Below, piece after piece: positions 25,024-38,217 of a stretch of 64,000 bases of DNA. Within the stretch, counting starts at the first letter, position 1; each line of letters opens with the position of its first letter. Made by a program: the position numbers and the translations under genes. This stretch comes from Comamonadaceae bacterium G21597-S1 (GTDB lineage: Bacteria; Pseudomonadota; Gammaproteobacteria; Burkholderiales; Burkholderiaceae_C): positions 62,001 to 126,000 of the forward strand of contig JAPWHR010000011.1 of the NCBI GenBank assembly GCA_027214345.1, in the 5' to 3' direction. Below the pieces are notes generated by a model. That model searched no databases, was not told the DNA's origin, and saw only the letters and a program-made list of their open reading frames with translations.

Positions 25024-25515
25024 ATGATGAAGTGGTTGCGCCGTCTTGCCGTCCTGCTGGTGTCTGTCGTCGTGCTGGTCATCGGCGCCGGCCAGATCGG
25101 CCTGCTGGCCGGCAAGCCGCCCAAAGGATTGGGCGTGCACGACGGCTTGCTGGCCGCCCCGTCACAGACCCCGAACAGTGTTTCCAGCCAGGCGGATCGA
25201 TACCCGGGCCATCCGCGGGCGGCTGATGCACGCATCGACCCCTTGCGCTACACCGGCGACGGCGCGGCGGCGATCGCACGACTGGCCGGATTGCTGCGCC
25301 AGATGGCGCGCACCCGCATCGTCGAGGAGCGAACCGACTACATCCGTGTCGAGTTCCAGACCCCGATCCTGCGGTACACCGACGATGCGGAATTCTGGCT
25401 CGACCCATCGGCCGGCGTGATCCAGCTGCGCTCGGCCAGTCGCATCGGCAGAAGCGACCTGGGCACGAACCGGCAACGCATCGAGCGGATTCGCACCCGA
25501 TTCACGACACCTTGA
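25024..25515 (+). CDS. DUF1499 family membrane-anchored protein
   Basis: The 163-residue protein has one N-terminal membrane segment (LAVLLVSVVVLVIGAGQIGLL) and a DUF1499 domain. Typical features are GLGVHDGLLAAPSQTPNSVSS near the start and IRVEFQTPILRYTDDAEFWLD, then IQLRSASRIGRSDLGTNRQRIE, near the end. The function of DUF1499 is unknown; the proteins are probably periplasmic with an inner-membrane anchor. It is encoded about 100 bp behind the iron-binding protein gene and converges on clpA. Two consecutive ATG codons start the frame; there is no strong ribosome-binding site. Confidence 0.85.
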   Translation: MMKWLRRLAVLLVSVVVLVIGAGQIGLLAGKPPKGLGVHDGLLAAPSQTPNSVSSQADRYPGHPRAADARIDPLRYTGDGAAAIARLAGLLRQMARTRIVEERTDYIRVEFQTPILRYTDDAEFWLDPSAGVIQLRSASRIGRSDLGTNRQRIERIRTRFTTP

Positions 25516-25549
25516 CGCAACCCAGGGCCCGCCAAGGCTGTCGCGCCGT

Positions 25550-27856
<2,307 letters not shown>

Positions 27857-27931
27857 GTGCTTTCCTTTTGCCTTGCGTTGATGCTTTACTTTAATCCCAA
27901 TTGAATGCCCGACCCGGCCGACGCAAAAAAC

Positions 27932-28294
27932 TTACAACTCGACCGGTTCACTGACGCACTGGAGCGGATGGCCGGCCTTGTGTGCCGCATCGAGGACCTG
28001 GTCGACCTTGGTGGCCGCAACGTCCTTCGTATACACGCCACACACGCCGCGCCCTTCGAGATGGATCTTGAGCATGATCTGGGTTGCTGCCTCCAGATCC
28101 TTGCTGAAAAACTCCTGTATCACGACCACCACGAATTCCATCGGGGTGTAGTCGTCGTTGAGCATCACCACCTGGTACATTTGCGGTGGCTTGACCTTCT
28201 CGGTCTTGCGCTCCACCACGACGGCATCGCCGTCGTCCGTCTTGGGCAGTTGGACCGGTTGGGTCGGGGGTTTAGCGGGGACCTTGGTTGCCAT
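27932..28294 (-). CDS. clpS: ClpA adaptor protein ClpS
   Basis: The 120-residue protein contains the ClpS core [20 protein letters not shown] near residues 39-58 and the N-degron pocket region around [20 protein letters not shown]. ClpS delivers N-end rule substrates (Leu, Phe, Tyr or Trp N termini) to ClpA and blocks SsrA degradation. The first 35 residues are a flexible Pro/Lys-rich tail that inserts into ClpA. It is the first gene of clpS-clpA. Confidence 0.96.
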   Translation of the reverse strand: MATKVPAKPPTQPVQLPKTDDGDAVVVERKTEKVKPPQMYQVVMLNDDYTPMEFVVVVIQEFFSKDLEAATQIMLKIHLEGRGVCGVYTKDVAATKVDQVLDAAHKAGHPLQCVSEPVEL

Positions 28295-28375
28295 CGGATG
28301 ATTCTATCGACCGTGCGATAGAAACGCCGGACAACAAGGAATTGGAGACGCCACGGCGGGAATCAAGGGCAGACG

Positions 28376-28414
28376 AAAAAAAACCGCCCGAAGGCCTTGC
28401 AGCCACTGGGCGGT
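28376..28414 (-). terminator. Rho-independent terminator of icd
   Basis: Read on the minus strand, ACCGCCC and GGGCGGT (window 28383-28389 and 28408-28414) form a 7-bp stem with an 18-nt loop, followed by a run of eight T (window A-run 28376-28383). It lies 38 bp past the icd stop and separates icd from clpS. Confidence 0.85.
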
Positions 28415-28451
28415 CGCGTCGGGCCGGCACGGCGTGCCGACCGCCGCCCGA

Positions 28452-29705
28452 TCACATGTTGTCGATCATCACCTGTCCGAAGCCGGAGCAGCTGACCTGC
28501 GTGGCGCCGTCCATCAGGCGGGCGAAGTCGTAGGTGACCTTCTTGCTTTCGATGGATTTCTCCATCGACGAGATGATCAGGTCCGCGGCCTCGACCCATC
28601 CCATGTGGCGCAGCATCATCTCGGCCGACAGGATCTCCGAACCCGGATTCACGTAGTCCTTGCCGGCATATTTAGGCGCCGTGCCGTGCGTGGCCTCGAA
28701 CATCGCGATGGTGTCGCTCAGGTTGGCACCCGGGGCAATACCGATGCCGCCGACCTGGGCTGCCAGCGCGTCGGACACATAGTCGCCGTTCAGGTTCAGC
28801 GTGGCGATGACGCTGTATTCGGCCGGGCGCAGCAGGATCTGCTGCAGAAACGCGTCGGCAATACTGTCCTTGACGATGATGTCCTTGCCCGTCTTCGGGT
28901 TCTTGATCTTGCACCACGGCCCGCCGTCGATCAGTTCGGCGCCAAACTCCTTCTGCGCCAGGCCGTAGGCCCAGTCACGGAAGCCGCCTTCGGTGAACTT
29001 CATGATGTTGCCCTTGTGCACGATGGTCACACTGGGCTTGTTGTTGTCGATCGCGTACTGGATGGCCTTGCGCACCAGGCGCTCGGTACCCTCGCGCGAC
29101 ACCGGCTTGACGCCGATGCCAGATGTATTCGGGAAACGGATCTTCTTGACGCCCATCTCGTCCTGCAGGAACTTGATCAGCTTCTTGGCCTTGTCCGACT
29201 CGGCCTCGAACTCGATGCCGGCATAGATGTCTTCCGAGTTCTCGCGGAAGATCACCATGTTGGTCTTCTCGGGCTCCTTCACCGGCGACGGAACGCCCTT
29301 GAAATACTGGATGGGCCGCAGGCAGACGTACAGGTCGAGTTCCTGGCGCAAGGCCACGTTCAGCGAACGGATGCCGCCGCCGACCGGTGTCGTCAGCGGG
29401 CCCTTGATGGACACCACGTACTCCTTGACCACCTGCAGCGTTTCCTCGGGCAACCAGACATCCGGGCCGTAGAGACGGGTCGACTTCTCGCCGGCATACA
29501 CCTCCATCCAGTGGATCTTGCGCTTGCCACCGTAGGCCTTGGCAACCGCCGCATCGACCACCTTGAGCATCACCGGCGTGATGTCCATGCCGGTGCCATC
29601 ACCTTCGATGAACGGAATGATGGGCTGCTCCGGAACATTGAGCGACATGTCCGCGTTGACGGTGATCTTCTGACCGGAGGAGGGAACCTTGATGTGCTGG
29701 TACAT
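28452..29705 (-). CDS. icd: NADP-dependent isocitrate dehydrogenase
   Basis: The 417-residue protein oxidises isocitrate to 2-oxoglutarate with NADP+ in the TCA cycle. Recognisable parts are [18 protein letters not shown] near residues 31-48, the isocitrate-binding [20 protein letters not shown] (Ser and Arg ligands) and [20 protein letters not shown], with the NADP-type adenine pocket. Length and motifs match the E. coli Icd class. It is monocistronic, with its own promoter (29799-29826) and terminator (28376-28414). The phosphorylatable Ser of the active site is present in GGGIRSLN. Confidence 0.97.
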   Translation of the reverse strand: MYQHIKVPSSGQKITVNADMSLNVPEQPIIPFIEGDGTGMDITPVMLKVVDAAVAKAYGGKRKIHWMEVYAGEKSTRLYGPDVWLPEETLQVVKEYVVSIKGPLTTPVGGGIRSLNVALRQELDLYVCLRPIQYFKGVPSPVKEPEKTNMVIFRENSEDIYAGIEFEAESDKAKKLIKFLQDEMGVKKIRFPNTSGIGVKPVSREGTERLVRKAIQYAIDNNKPSVTIVHKGNIMKFTEGGFRDWAYGLAQKEFGAELIDGGPWCKIKNPKTGKDIIVKDSIADAFLQQILLRPAEYSVIATLNLNGDYVSDALAAQVGGIGIAPGANLSDTIAMFEATHGTAPKYAGKDYVNPGSEILSAEMMLRHMGWVEAADLIISSMEKSIESKKVTYDFARLMDGATQVSCSGFGQVMIDNM

Positions 29706-29798
29706 GAATGATGGTCTCGGTTAATCGCGGCGGTGCGCGCCGGCAGGTGACAGACCCAGCGCCACGGGGGCGGGCAGCCTGGGAACCGCGGAATTTTA

Positions 29799-29826
29799 AC
29801 TACAAATATTTTCAAGAACCTGTCAA
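29799..29826 (-). promoter_or_regulatory. icd promoter
   Basis: On the minus strand a perfect TTGACA (window 29821-29826) is followed by a 16-bp spacer and TGTAGT (window 29799-29804; 4 of 6 matches). Transcription would start near 29792, giving a leader of about 87 nt before the icd ATG. Confidence 0.6.
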
Positions 29827-29857
29827 CCGCCTGCTGGCGAGGCCCGTTACAGGTGAG

Positions 29858-29873
29858 CTTCCCGCGTGGGAAG
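29858..29873 (+). other. Small hairpin in the leader of the Ala/Lys-rich protein gene
   Basis: CTTCCC and GGGAAG pair over a GCGT tetraloop, 36 bp upstream of the ATG at 29909. It may shape the mRNA leader. No regulator is implied. Confidence 0.4.
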
Positions 29874-29908
29874 AGACTGTCAACACTTCATTTCTAGGAA
29901 AGTTCGTC

Positions 29909-30223
29909 ATGAACAAAGTTCTCGCCACCCTGATCGCTGGTCTGTTCGCTGCTGGCGCTTTCGCCCAGAGCGCCGCTCCCGCCAAGGCTGCTGCTCCGGC
30001 CGCTCCCGCCGTGGCTGCCGCTCCGGCCAAGGTCGTTCCTGCCGCCGCTGCCGCCACAACGCCCGCCGTGGCCGCTGCTCCGGCCGCCGCCCCGGTCAAG
30101 GAAGAAGCCAAGGCCGACGCAAAGGCCGTGAAGGAAGAGAAAAAGGCCGAAGCCAAGGCACACAAGGACGAGAAGAAAGCGGCCAAGAAGGACGTCAAGA
30201 AGGAAGCCGCGCCCAAGGCCTGA
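29909..30223 (+). CDS. Small secreted Ala/Lys-rich protein of unknown function
   Basis: The 104-residue protein begins with a clear Sec signal peptide (MNKVLATLIAGLFAAGAFAQS; cleavage after AFA). A Pro/Ala-rich stretch follows, then a strongly charged C-terminal third alternating Lys/Glu/Ala, ending in KKEAAPKA. It has no Cys and no recognisable domain, so it is probably disordered in the periplasm. TAGGAA lies 8 nt upstream of the ATG. Similar low-complexity exported proteins are common in Burkholderiales, but I know of no function. It has its own intrinsic terminator downstream, suggesting a well-expressed monocistronic mRNA. Confidence 0.75.
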   Translation: MNKVLATLIAGLFAAGAFAQSAAPAKAAAPAAPAVAAAPAKVVPAAAAATTPAVAAAPAAAPVKEEAKADAKAVKEEKKAEAKAHKDEKKAAKKDVKKEAAPKA

Positions 30224-30264
30224 TGGTGCCACTGCGCGGGCGCTTCGCCCCCGCCGAACTGACC

Positions 30265-30288
30265 ATGCCCGCACGCGCGGGCATTTTT
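30265..30288 (+). terminator. Rho-independent terminator
   Basis: ATGCCCGC (30265-30272) and GCGGGCAT (30277-30284) form an 8-bp stem with a 4-nt loop, followed by TTTTT. It lies 42 bp behind the Ala/Lys-rich protein gene. Confidence 0.88.
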
Positions 30289-30330
30289 CGTGGTTCGCCG
30301 GCGGCCCGTGCTTTTCGGCACAATCCAGCC

Positions 30331-30786
30331 ATGCTCCTGCGAACCTTCCTTGGCCTTTCGGTATGGACCCTGGCAACCAGCCTTGCGCTTGCGCAGGCAC
30401 AACCACAAATGCAGCTGCCCCGCGTCAAGCTGGGCGCCGGCATGCACCAGATCGACGCCCAGCTTGCGCTGACACCCGAGCAACGCCAGATCGGCCTGAT
30501 GTTCCGCGCTGACATGCCTCAGCACGAAGGCATGTTGTTCGTATTCGAAGAGCCGGCGCAGCAGTGTTTCTGGATGAAGAACACCTTGTTGCCCCTGACC
30601 GCCGCGTTCGTCGCCGACGACGGCACCATCGTCAACCTTGCCGACATGCAGCCCCAGACCACCGACTCGCATTGTTCGGCGAAGCCCGTGCGATTCGTGC
30701 TCGAGATGAACAAGGGCTGGTTTGCCAAACGCGCGATCAAGCCCGGCTTTCGCCTGACCGGGCAACCGTTCGCCGCCGCGCGCTGA
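30331..30786 (+). CDS. DUF192 family exported protein
   Basis: The 151-residue protein has a signal peptide (LGLSVWTLATSLALAQA) and a DUF192 domain, with the family-typical EQRQIGLMFRADMPQHEGML, the CFWMKNTLLPL core and VLEMNKGWFAKRAIKPG. DUF192 proteins are small beta-barrel-like domains of unknown function found in periplasm and plastids. Nothing in the neighbourhood suggests a partner. The ATG at 30331 directly precedes the signal peptide. Confidence 0.88.
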   Translation: MLLRTFLGLSVWTLATSLALAQAQPQMQLPRVKLGAGMHQIDAQLALTPEQRQIGLMFRADMPQHEGMLFVFEEPAQQCFWMKNTLLPLTAAFVADDGTIVNLADMQPQTTDSHCSAKPVRFVLEMNKGWFAKRAIKPGFRLTGQPFAAAR

Positions 30787-30847
30787 CGTCTGCACGCGCG
30801 CGTCGGGGCCGGTTCGAGCCGTTCGGCGCCGGAGGCGCGCATGAAAG

Positions 30848-30866
30848 GGCCGGCATGCAGCCGGCC
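30848..30866. terminator. Hairpin between convergent DUF192 and sodB genes
   Basis: GGCCGGC (30848-30854) pairs with GCCGGCC (30860-30866) over a 5-nt loop. There is no T-run on either side. Its position between two convergent stops suggests a bidirectional transcription block. Confidence 0.45.
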
Positions 30867-30891
30867 TCGTGTGCGTCGCGAAAACGGCCGA

Positions 30892-31473
30892 TCAGCCGAA
30901 GTTCTTCTGCGCAAACTCCCAGTTGACCAGCTTGTCGAGGAAGGTCTCGACAAACTTGGGACGCGCGTTGCGATAGTCGATGTAATAGGCGTGCTCCCAG
31001 ACGTCCACCGTCAGAAGCGGCGTGTCGCCGGTGGTCAGCGGGGTTCCCGCTGCGCCCATGTTGACGATGTCGACGGAGCCATCGGCCTTCTTGACCAGCC
31101 AGGTCCAGCCCGAGCCGAAGTTGCCGACCGCCGACTTGACGAAGGCCTCCTTGAAGGCGGCGTAACTGCCCCACTTGGCGTTGATGGCCGTGGCCAGCGC
31201 GCCGCCAGGCTCACCGCCGCCGGCGGGTTTCATGCAGTTCCAGAAGAAGGTGTGGTTCCAGATCTGTGCGGCATTGTTGTAGATGCCGCCGCTGGCCTTT
31301 TTCACGATGTCCTCGAGCGCCATGCTCTCGAACTCGGTGCCCTTTTGCAGGTTGTTCAGGTTGACGACATAGGCATTGTGGTGCTTGCCATGGTGGAACT
31401 CCAGGGTTTCACGCGAATAATGCGGCGCCAGGGCATCGATGGCGTACGGGAGTTGCGGAAGGGTATGTTCCAT
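30892..31473 (-). CDS. sodB: Superoxide dismutase [Fe]
   Basis: The 193-residue cytoplasmic enzyme converts superoxide to oxygen and hydrogen peroxide. The metal ligands are present: His in [19 protein letters not shown], His in NHTFFWNCM, and the Asp and His of [13 protein letters not shown]. The length and the [14 protein letters not shown] segment fit iron-type SodB. It is transcribed away from the DUF192 gene's end and lies 50 bp downstream of xseA on the same strand. Confidence 0.95.
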   Translation of the reverse strand: MEHTLPQLPYAIDALAPHYSRETLEFHHGKHHNAYVVNLNNLQKGTEFESMALEDIVKKASGGIYNNAAQIWNHTFFWNCMKPAGGGEPGGALATAINAKWGSYAAFKEAFVKSAVGNFGSGWTWLVKKADGSVDIVNMGAAGTPLTTGDTPLLTVDVWEHAYYIDYRNARPKFVETFLDKLVNWEFAQKNFG

Positions 31474-31523
31474 GGTGTCCTCTTGAGTTGGTTGTACGAA
31501 AAGGGCGATTGTAGGAACTTTGC

Positions 31524-32867
31524 CTATTCCTGTTCGGCGACCCGGGCGAGCACGCGCAAATCCATGCTGCCTTTCGCCACCGTCGCACGCACCGGATCGC
31601 CGATCCGGGTCTGCGCCGGATCGGTCACCGCGCGCCCTCGCGCGTCGGTGATCCAGGCATATCCTCGCTGCAAGACCAGCGACGGATCGAGCAGGCCCAG
31701 GCGCAAGGCATTGCGCTCGAGCCTCTGGCGGATCTGATCCAGCGCGCGCTGACGCGCCGTCGGCAATTGCGCGGCCAGTTCCAGCCGCTCCCGCTCATGC
31801 CGCTGCAATACGGTCCGTGTCGCCAGCCGCAGGCGCCGGGCGCACGACGCCAGGGCGACACGCTGACCCGCCACCAGGTTCGAGGGACGCCCCATGCGCG
31901 CGGCCGCCCTGTCGAGTCGCTGCGCCTGCGCGTCCACGCGCCGCGTCACGGCATCCTGCAACCGCTCCTGCAACTGATCGATCGCCCCCAGCCAGACTTC
32001 GCGCGGCGGCGCCACCAGTTCGGCTGCCGCCGTGGGTGTGGGCGCCCGCAGGTCGGCAACGAAGTCGGCGATCGTGAAGTCCGTCTCGTGACCCACGCCG
32101 CACACGACGGGGACCGGGCTGCGCACGAGGGTTCGCGCCAGCGTCTCGTCATTGAAGGCCCACAAGTCCTCCATCGAACCACCGCCGCGCACCAACAGGA
32201 TCACGTCGGGCGCCAATGACACATGGCCGGGTCCATCGGCCGCGCGCGTCGATGCGCCGGCATCCGCCACGCGCCGGTACAGGCTCTCGAGGGCTTGCAC
32301 CAGTTGCGCCGGCGCGCCGGCGCCTTGCACCGACGCCGGCGCGAGCACCACCCGCACATGTGGCAGCCGGCGCCGCAGAGCGGTCACGACGTCGTGCCAT
32401 GCGGCGGCGCCCAGCGAGGTCACCACGCCGATCGTGCGGGGCAGCGTCGGCAAGGCGCGCTTGCGCTGCGCGTCGAAAAGGCCTTCGTCCTGGAGCCTGG
32501 CCTTGCGCCGCAGGAATTCCTCGAACAAGGCCCCGGCGCCTTCCTGGCGCATCGACTCCACAATCAGTTGCAGGTCACCCCGCGGCTCGTACACGCCCAG
32601 GCGCCCGCGCACCTCCACCAGGGCGCCATCACGCGGCGTGAAATCGACCAATCCCGCGGCCCGCTTGAACATCGCGCACCGCAGTTGCCCCGCGGCGTCC
32701 TTGAGCGAAAAATAGCAATGGCCGCTGGCCGCTCGCGAAAAGCCGGATATCTCGCCGCGCACCGACACCGGATTGAAGCGCGCGTTCAGGGCATCGGCCA
32801 CCGCATGGCACAACTCGCCCACGGACCAGATCCGCATGCCGCCTTCAGCCACGGCGACATGCCCCAT
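31524..32867 (-). CDS. xseA: Exodeoxyribonuclease VII large subunit
   Basis: The 447-residue protein has an N-terminal OB fold ([20 protein letters not shown]), the catalytic core with [18 protein letters not shown] and the signature [20 protein letters not shown], followed by [22 protein letters not shown]-terminal Arg-rich coiled coil holds the small subunit. ExoVII degrades single-stranded DNA in repair and tolerance of DNA-protein crosslinks. The small-subunit gene xseB is not adjacent. ATG 32867 is used; ATG 32837 (MRIWSVGEL) is nearly as good and has GAAGGC upstream. Confidence 0.93.
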   Translation of the reverse strand: MGHVAVAEGGMRIWSVGELCHAVADALNARFNPVSVRGEISGFSRAASGHCYFSLKDAAGQLRCAMFKRAAGLVDFTPRDGALVEVRGRLGVYEPRGDLQLIVESMRQEGAGALFEEFLRRKARLQDEGLFDAQRKRALPTLPRTIGVVTSLGAAAWHDVVTALRRRLPHVRVVLAPASVQGAGAPAQLVQALESLYRRVADAGASTRAADGPGHVSLAPDVILLVRGGGSMEDLWAFNDETLARTLVRSPVPVVCGVGHETDFTIADFVADLRAPTPTAAAELVAPPREVWLGAIDQLQERLQDAVTRRVDAQAQRLDRAAARMGRPSNLVAGQRVALASCARRLRLATRTVLQRHERERLELAAQLPTARQRALDQIRQRLERNALRLGLLDPSLVLQRGYAWITDARGRAVTDPAQTRIGDPVRATVAKGSMDLRVLARVAEQE

Positions 32868-33200
32868 AACCGCGTCGCTGCCCGTCCGCCACGCGGTGAC
32901 TACTCCACAACAGGGGTCCCGTGGCGTCACAAGACCGCCACACCGGCGCATAGCATGGTTTCATGAAATAAGTCTTTGATTTCATTTGATATTTTGCTGC
33001 CCTTTTAATCATCACCTTAAGCCCAGGCCGCATGAATGCGTCACATCGCCGGTTTTCAACCCGGTTTTGCACAAAGTTATCCACAAGATCTGTGGGTGAA
33101 GCAACGCCGGCCTGCGATCGGCGACCCAGCACCGATTTCGGTGCCCGCAACAGGGTGCGCCATAATGGCCGGGCTCACCATCAGCGCGGGGATTTTTCCT
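32868..33200. promoter_or_regulatory. Divergent intergenic region with a DnaA box
   Basis: This is a gene-free 333-bp region between the divergent xseA and exbB starts. A perfect DnaA box TTATCCACA lies at 33077-33085. An inverted near-match lies at 33091-33099, 5 bp away (TGTGGGTGA, two mismatches when reversed). AT-rich sequence at 32955-33015 contains a TTTCATGAAA palindrome. No promoter with good spacing was found for either gene. Confidence 0.55.
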
Positions 33201-33836
33201 TTGTTTTCCATCATACAAGCCGCAGGCTGGCCGATATGGCCCCTGGTAGCCTTCTCCATCCTGGCGTTGGCGTTGATCATCGAACGCTTCATCAGCCTCA
33301 AGTCGGCCAAGGTCGCGCCGGCGCGCCTGCTGGACGAAGTGCTGCAGGTCTCGCGCACCAGCCTGCCGTCGACCGACATGGTGGCCCAGCTCGAGCGCAA
33401 TTCGGCCCTGGGCGAAGTGCTGGCCAGCGGATTCCGGGCCCTCAACGCGGACCCGCGCTGCAGTGACGCAGACCTGCGTGCCACCATGGAGAGCACCGGC
33501 CGGCTGGTGGCGCATCGGCTCGAGCGGTATCTCAGCGCGCTGGCCACCATTGCATCGGCGGCGCCGCTGATGGGGCTGTTCGGCACCGTCGTCGGCATGA
33601 TCGAAATCTTCGGCTCGCAGGGCCCGACGGTCGGAGCTCCCGGCGGCAATCCGGCGCAGCTGGCGCACGGCATTTCGGTGGCGCTGTACAACACTGCGTT
33701 CGGACTGATCATTGCGATTCCCGCCCTGATCTTCTGGCGCTATTTTCGTGCAACCGTGGACGCCTACCTGTTGACGCTGGAGGTATCGGCAGACCGGCTC
33801 GCGCGCCACCTCAACAACCTGCGCAAGGCGGCATGA
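33201..33836 (+). CDS. exbB: MotA/TolQ/ExbB proton channel family protein
   Basis: The 211-residue inner-membrane protein has the family layout: a first helix (IIQAAGWPIWPLVAFSILAL), a cytoplasmic loop, and two C-terminal helices with ASAAPLMGLFGTVVGMIEIF and AHGISVALYNTAFGLIIAIP. With ExbD it forms a proton-driven motor energising TonB-type transport. The TTG at 33201 (GGGGA 9 nt upstream) reproduces the common family N terminus FSIIQAAGWPIWPL; ATG 33165 would add 12 residues not typical of the family. It starts a tight run exbB-exbD-lpxK-trm112-like-kdsB. No tonB is adjacent. Confidence 0.88.
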   Translation: MFSIIQAAGWPIWPLVAFSILALALIIERFISLKSAKVAPARLLDEVLQVSRTSLPSTDMVAQLERNSALGEVLASGFRALNADPRCSDADLRATMESTGRLVAHRLERYLSALATIASAAPLMGLFGTVVGMIEIFGSQGPTVGAPGGNPAQLAHGISVALYNTAFGLIIAIPALIFWRYFRATVDAYLLTLEVSADRLARHLNNLRKAA

Positions 33837-34261
33837 ACTTCCGCACCGCGTCCCGGGACGAGCCCGAGATCAATCTGATCCCGTTCATCGACATCCTGCT
33901 GGTGGTGCTGATCTTCCTGATGCTGACCACGACCTACAGCAAGTTCACCGAGATCCAGCTCAAGCTGCCCGTGGCAGACACCGAGAACCTGCGCGACTAC
34001 CCCAAGGAACTGCTGGTCAGTGTCAGCAGTGACGGCGCCTATGCGGTCAATTCCGTCCCGCTGGCCGGGCGCAGCGCCGAATTGCTGGCCAGCGCCCTGG
34101 CCGGCGCGGCCAAGGCGGGCAAGGACACCGTCGTCGTCATCAATGCGGATGCCAGCGCCAAACACCAGTCCGTGATCACCGTGATGGAAGCGTCGCGCCG
34201 CGCCGGGCTGTCGCAGGTCACCTTCGCAACCCAGCCCACCGGCAAGGCGGCGAACCGATAA
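33833..34261 (+). CDS. exbD: ExbD/TolR family biopolymer transport protein
   Basis: The 142-residue protein has a short cytoplasmic N terminus (EPEINLIPFIDILLVVLIFL, with the conserved proton-pathway Asp in the membrane helix) and a periplasmic domain typical of ExbD/TolR (VSVSSDGAYAVNSVPL and VVINADASAKHQSVI). It pairs with the ExbB-like channel encoded just upstream; the genes overlap by 4 bp. In Burkholderiales this pair often precedes lpxK, as here. Confidence 0.93.
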   Translation: MNFRTASRDEPEINLIPFIDILLVVLIFLMLTTTYSKFTEIQLKLPVADTENLRDYPKELLVSVSSDGAYAVNSVPLAGRSAELLASALAGAAKAGKDTVVVINADASAKHQSVITVMEASRRAGLSQVTFATQPTGKAANR

Positions 34262-34265
34262 CCCG

Positions 34266-35366
34266 GTGGCCGGCATCGCGGTGCGTCACACGCTGCAGCA
34301 GGCCTGGACCCGACGTGGCGCGACGGCCTGGCTGTTGTGGCCGCTGTCGCTGCTGTACCGCGGCGCCTGGCGCATGCGGCAATGGGCGTACGACACCGGC
34401 CTGCGCCCGACCCACCGGGTGGAGGTGCCGGTCATCGTCGTCGGCAACGTCGTGGCGGGTGGTGCCGGCAAGACACCCATCGTCATTGCAATGGTCGAAC
34501 ACCTGCAGGCCCGTGGTCTGCGCGCCGGCGTGGTGTCGCGGGGATATGGCCGCCATGCCACCGATTGCCGCCTGGTGACGCCCGCGTCGTCGGCGCGGGA
34601 AGTCGGCGATGAACCCGTGCTGATCCAGCGACGCACCGGTGTTCCGGTGGCGGTTGCCGCATCGCGGATCCAGGCAGCCCGGGCACTGTTGCAGGCCCAT
34701 CCCGATCTGGATGTGCTGATCTGCGACGACGGCCTGCAACACCGGGCCCTGCACCGCGACATCGAGATCTGCCTGTTCGACCAGCGCGGCATCGGTAACG
34801 GCTTCTTGCTGCCCGCCGGTCCGCTGCGCGAACCCTGGCCGCGCCCGGTCGACCTGATCGTGAGCTCGGCGACGGCTCCGCCCGGCGCCACGGCTTTCTC
34901 GGTCTCGCGCAGCCTGGCCGACCATGCACTGCGCGCCGACGGCAGTCGACAGGCCTTGAGCGCCTTGGCCAGCGACACCGACGGCCCGGCCAAGCCTTTG
35001 CTGGCCGTGGCCGGTACCGCAGATCCGGCGGTGTTTTTTGCCATGCTGCGTGCGCGCGGACTGACGCTGTCGCGCACGGTGGCCTTGCCCGACCACGCAG
35101 ACTTCGACGCGGCGCAATGGCGCGGCGCCACGGGCCACACGCTGCTGTGCACCGAAAAGGATGCGGTCAAGTTGTGGCAATACCGGCCCGACGCCCTGGC
35201 GGTACCACTGGTGCTGGCCCTGGAGGCGCCGTTCTGGCGCAGCCTGGAACAGATGCTGTCGTCCCGCGGCACGCAGCGCATACGCGCAAAGTTATCATCC
35301 GGGCATGGATACACGCCTTCTCGCCCTGCTGGTCTGCCCGGTCACCAAGGGGCCACTGGAATATGA
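34266..35366 (+). CDS. lpxK: Tetraacyldisaccharide 4'-kinase
   Basis: The 366-residue membrane-associated kinase phosphorylates the 4' position of the lipid A precursor. An N-terminal hydrophobic segment ([17 protein letters not shown]) anchors it. The P-loop [19 protein letters not shown] is near residues 57-75, and [11 protein letters not shown] carries the catalytic Asp and His. GTG 34266 starts 4 bp after the exbD stop. The last 20 codons overlap the next gene by 62 bp in another frame; the tail beyond residue about 345 is not conserved-looking. Confidence 0.94.
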   Translation: MAGIAVRHTLQQAWTRRGATAWLLWPLSLLYRGAWRMRQWAYDTGLRPTHRVEVPVIVVGNVVAGGAGKTPIVIAMVEHLQARGLRAGVVSRGYGRHATDCRLVTPASSAREVGDEPVLIQRRTGVPVAVAASRIQAARALLQAHPDLDVLICDDGLQHRALHRDIEICLFDQRGIGNGFLLPAGPLREPWPRPVDLIVSSATAPPGATAFSVSRSLADHALRADGSRQALSALASDTDGPAKPLLAVAGTADPAVFFAMLRARGLTLSRTVALPDHADFDAAQWRGATGHTLLCTEKDAVKLWQYRPDALAVPLVLALEAPFWRSLEQMLSSRGTQRIRAKLSSGHGYTPSRPAGLPGHQGATGI

Positions 35367-35487
35367 CCGCGAGCACCAGGAACTGATCTCGCGCAGCGCC
35401 CGGCTGGCGTATCCGGTGCGCGACGGCATCCCGGTGCTGCTGGAAAACGAGGCGCGTACCCTCACGGACGAAGAACTGGGCCTGTGA
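35305..35487 (+). CDS. Trm112/YcaR-like small protein
   Basis: The 60-residue protein [21 protein letters not shown]...[12 protein letters not shown] is the bacterial Trm112-like (YcaR) family. Only the first Cys-Pro of the zinc knuckle remains, as is usual in bacteria. Members are consistently encoded between lpxK and kdsB, as here, but their role is not established. The frame begins inside lpxK and ends in a 4-bp GTGA overlap with kdsB, so all three are translated from one mRNA. Confidence 0.93.
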   Translation: MDTRLLALLVCPVTKGPLEYDREHQELISRSARLAYPVRDGIPVLLENEARTLTDEELGL

Positions 35488-36317
35488 ATTCTGCCCTTCC
35501 GCCATCCCGGGCCGGCGGCCCGGCCTCCTTCACCGTCCTGATACCGGCTCGACTGGCATCGACCCGGCTGCCGAACAAGCCCCTGGCCGAAATCGCCGGT
35601 GTTCCGATGATCGTGCGTGTGGCCCAGCGCGTCGCCGGCGCCGAACCGGGCCCCGGGGCCGCGATGCGAGTCGTCGTCGCGGCCGATGATGCGTCGATCA
35701 TCGACGTCTGCACCCAGCATGGTGTGCAGGCCGTGTTGACCCGTACCGACCACGCGTCAGGCAGCGACCGCCTGGCGGAAGCCTGCGACCTGCTGGCCTT
35801 GAACGACAACCATATCGTGGTCAACGTCCAGGGCGACGAGCCGCTGATCGACCCGGACCTGGTGGGTGCGGTGGCCGGTCTGCTCGAGCGTCATGGCCAT
35901 GCCAGCATGAGCACGGCCGCCCATGTGCTGGCCTCGGCCGAGGAATACCGCAACCCCAACATCGTCAAGGTGGTCTGCGACGCCAACGGCTTCGCGCTGT
36001 ATTTCAGCCGCTCCCCGATCCCGATGGCGCGTGACCAAGGCGACGGAGCCTGGTGGCAAGACGCCGCCAGGGACACGTTGCTGCTGCAGGCCGCGCCGAT
36101 GCGCCATATCGGCATCTACGGGTACCGGGCCGGCTTCCTGCGCCTGTTTCCCAGGCTTGCTCCGGCGCCGCTGGAGCGGGCGGAGGCGCTCGAACAACTG
36201 CGGGCCTTGTGGCACGGCCACCGCATCGCCGTCCACGTGACCGACCGCGATCCCGGTCCGGGCATCGACACCCCGCAGGACCTCGAACGCGTGCGCCGGA
36301 TATTCCGCGGCGAATGA
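35484..36317 (+). CDS. kdsB: 3-deoxy-manno-octulosonate cytidylyltransferase
   Basis: The 277-residue cytoplasmic enzyme makes CMP-Kdo for lipopolysaccharide core synthesis. The nucleotide-binding start [20 protein letters not shown] is diagnostic. [16 protein letters not shown] and the [12 protein letters not shown] segment complete the CTP and Kdo sites. It is about 25 residues longer than E. coli KdsB because of an N-terminal tail and a loop after the RSPIP motif. The GTG start overlaps the preceding stop by 4 bp. With lpxK it links this run to LPS biogenesis. Confidence 0.95.
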   Translation: MNSALPPSRAGGPASFTVLIPARLASTRLPNKPLAEIAGVPMIVRVAQRVAGAEPGPGAAMRVVVAADDASIIDVCTQHGVQAVLTRTDHASGSDRLAEACDLLALNDNHIVVNVQGDEPLIDPDLVGAVAGLLERHGHASMSTAAHVLASAEEYRNPNIVKVVCDANGFALYFSRSPIPMARDQGDGAWWQDAARDTLLLQAAPMRHIGIYGYRAGFLRLFPRLAPAPLERAEALEQLRALWHGHRIAVHVTDRDPGPGIDTPQDLERVRRIFRGE

Positions 36318-36322
36318 CGTAA

Positions 36323-38138
<1,816 letters not shown>

Positions 38139-38149
38139 TGCATATAAAA

Positions 38150-38184
38150 CTGGTTAAAAATACAGCTACTGTTTATTAAACCAG
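38150..38184. promoter_or_regulatory. Two LexA boxes between ansA and lexA
   Basis: CTGGTTAAAAATACAG (38150-38165) and CTGTTTATTAAACCAG (38169-38184) both fit the 16-bp CTG-N10-CAG SOS box and lie 3 bp apart. Paired sites in front of lexA give tight autoregulation. They occupy the whole promoter space of both lexA and the divergent ansA. Confidence 0.9.
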
Positions 38185-38217
38185 TAACCCTCCATCCAGC
38201 CCAACAGGAGTCACCCG

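Noticed and set aside
33077-33099. Replication origin at the DnaA box
   Set aside because: Only one perfect and one weak box, no dnaA/dnaN/gyrB neighbours and no long AT-rich unwinding element. It was kept as a possible DnaA regulatory site.
33165-33200. ATG 33165 as exbB start
   Set aside because: It adds MAGLTISAGIFP, which is not typical of the family, while TTG 33201 gives the usual N terminus with GGGGA at good spacing. It was kept only as an alternative.
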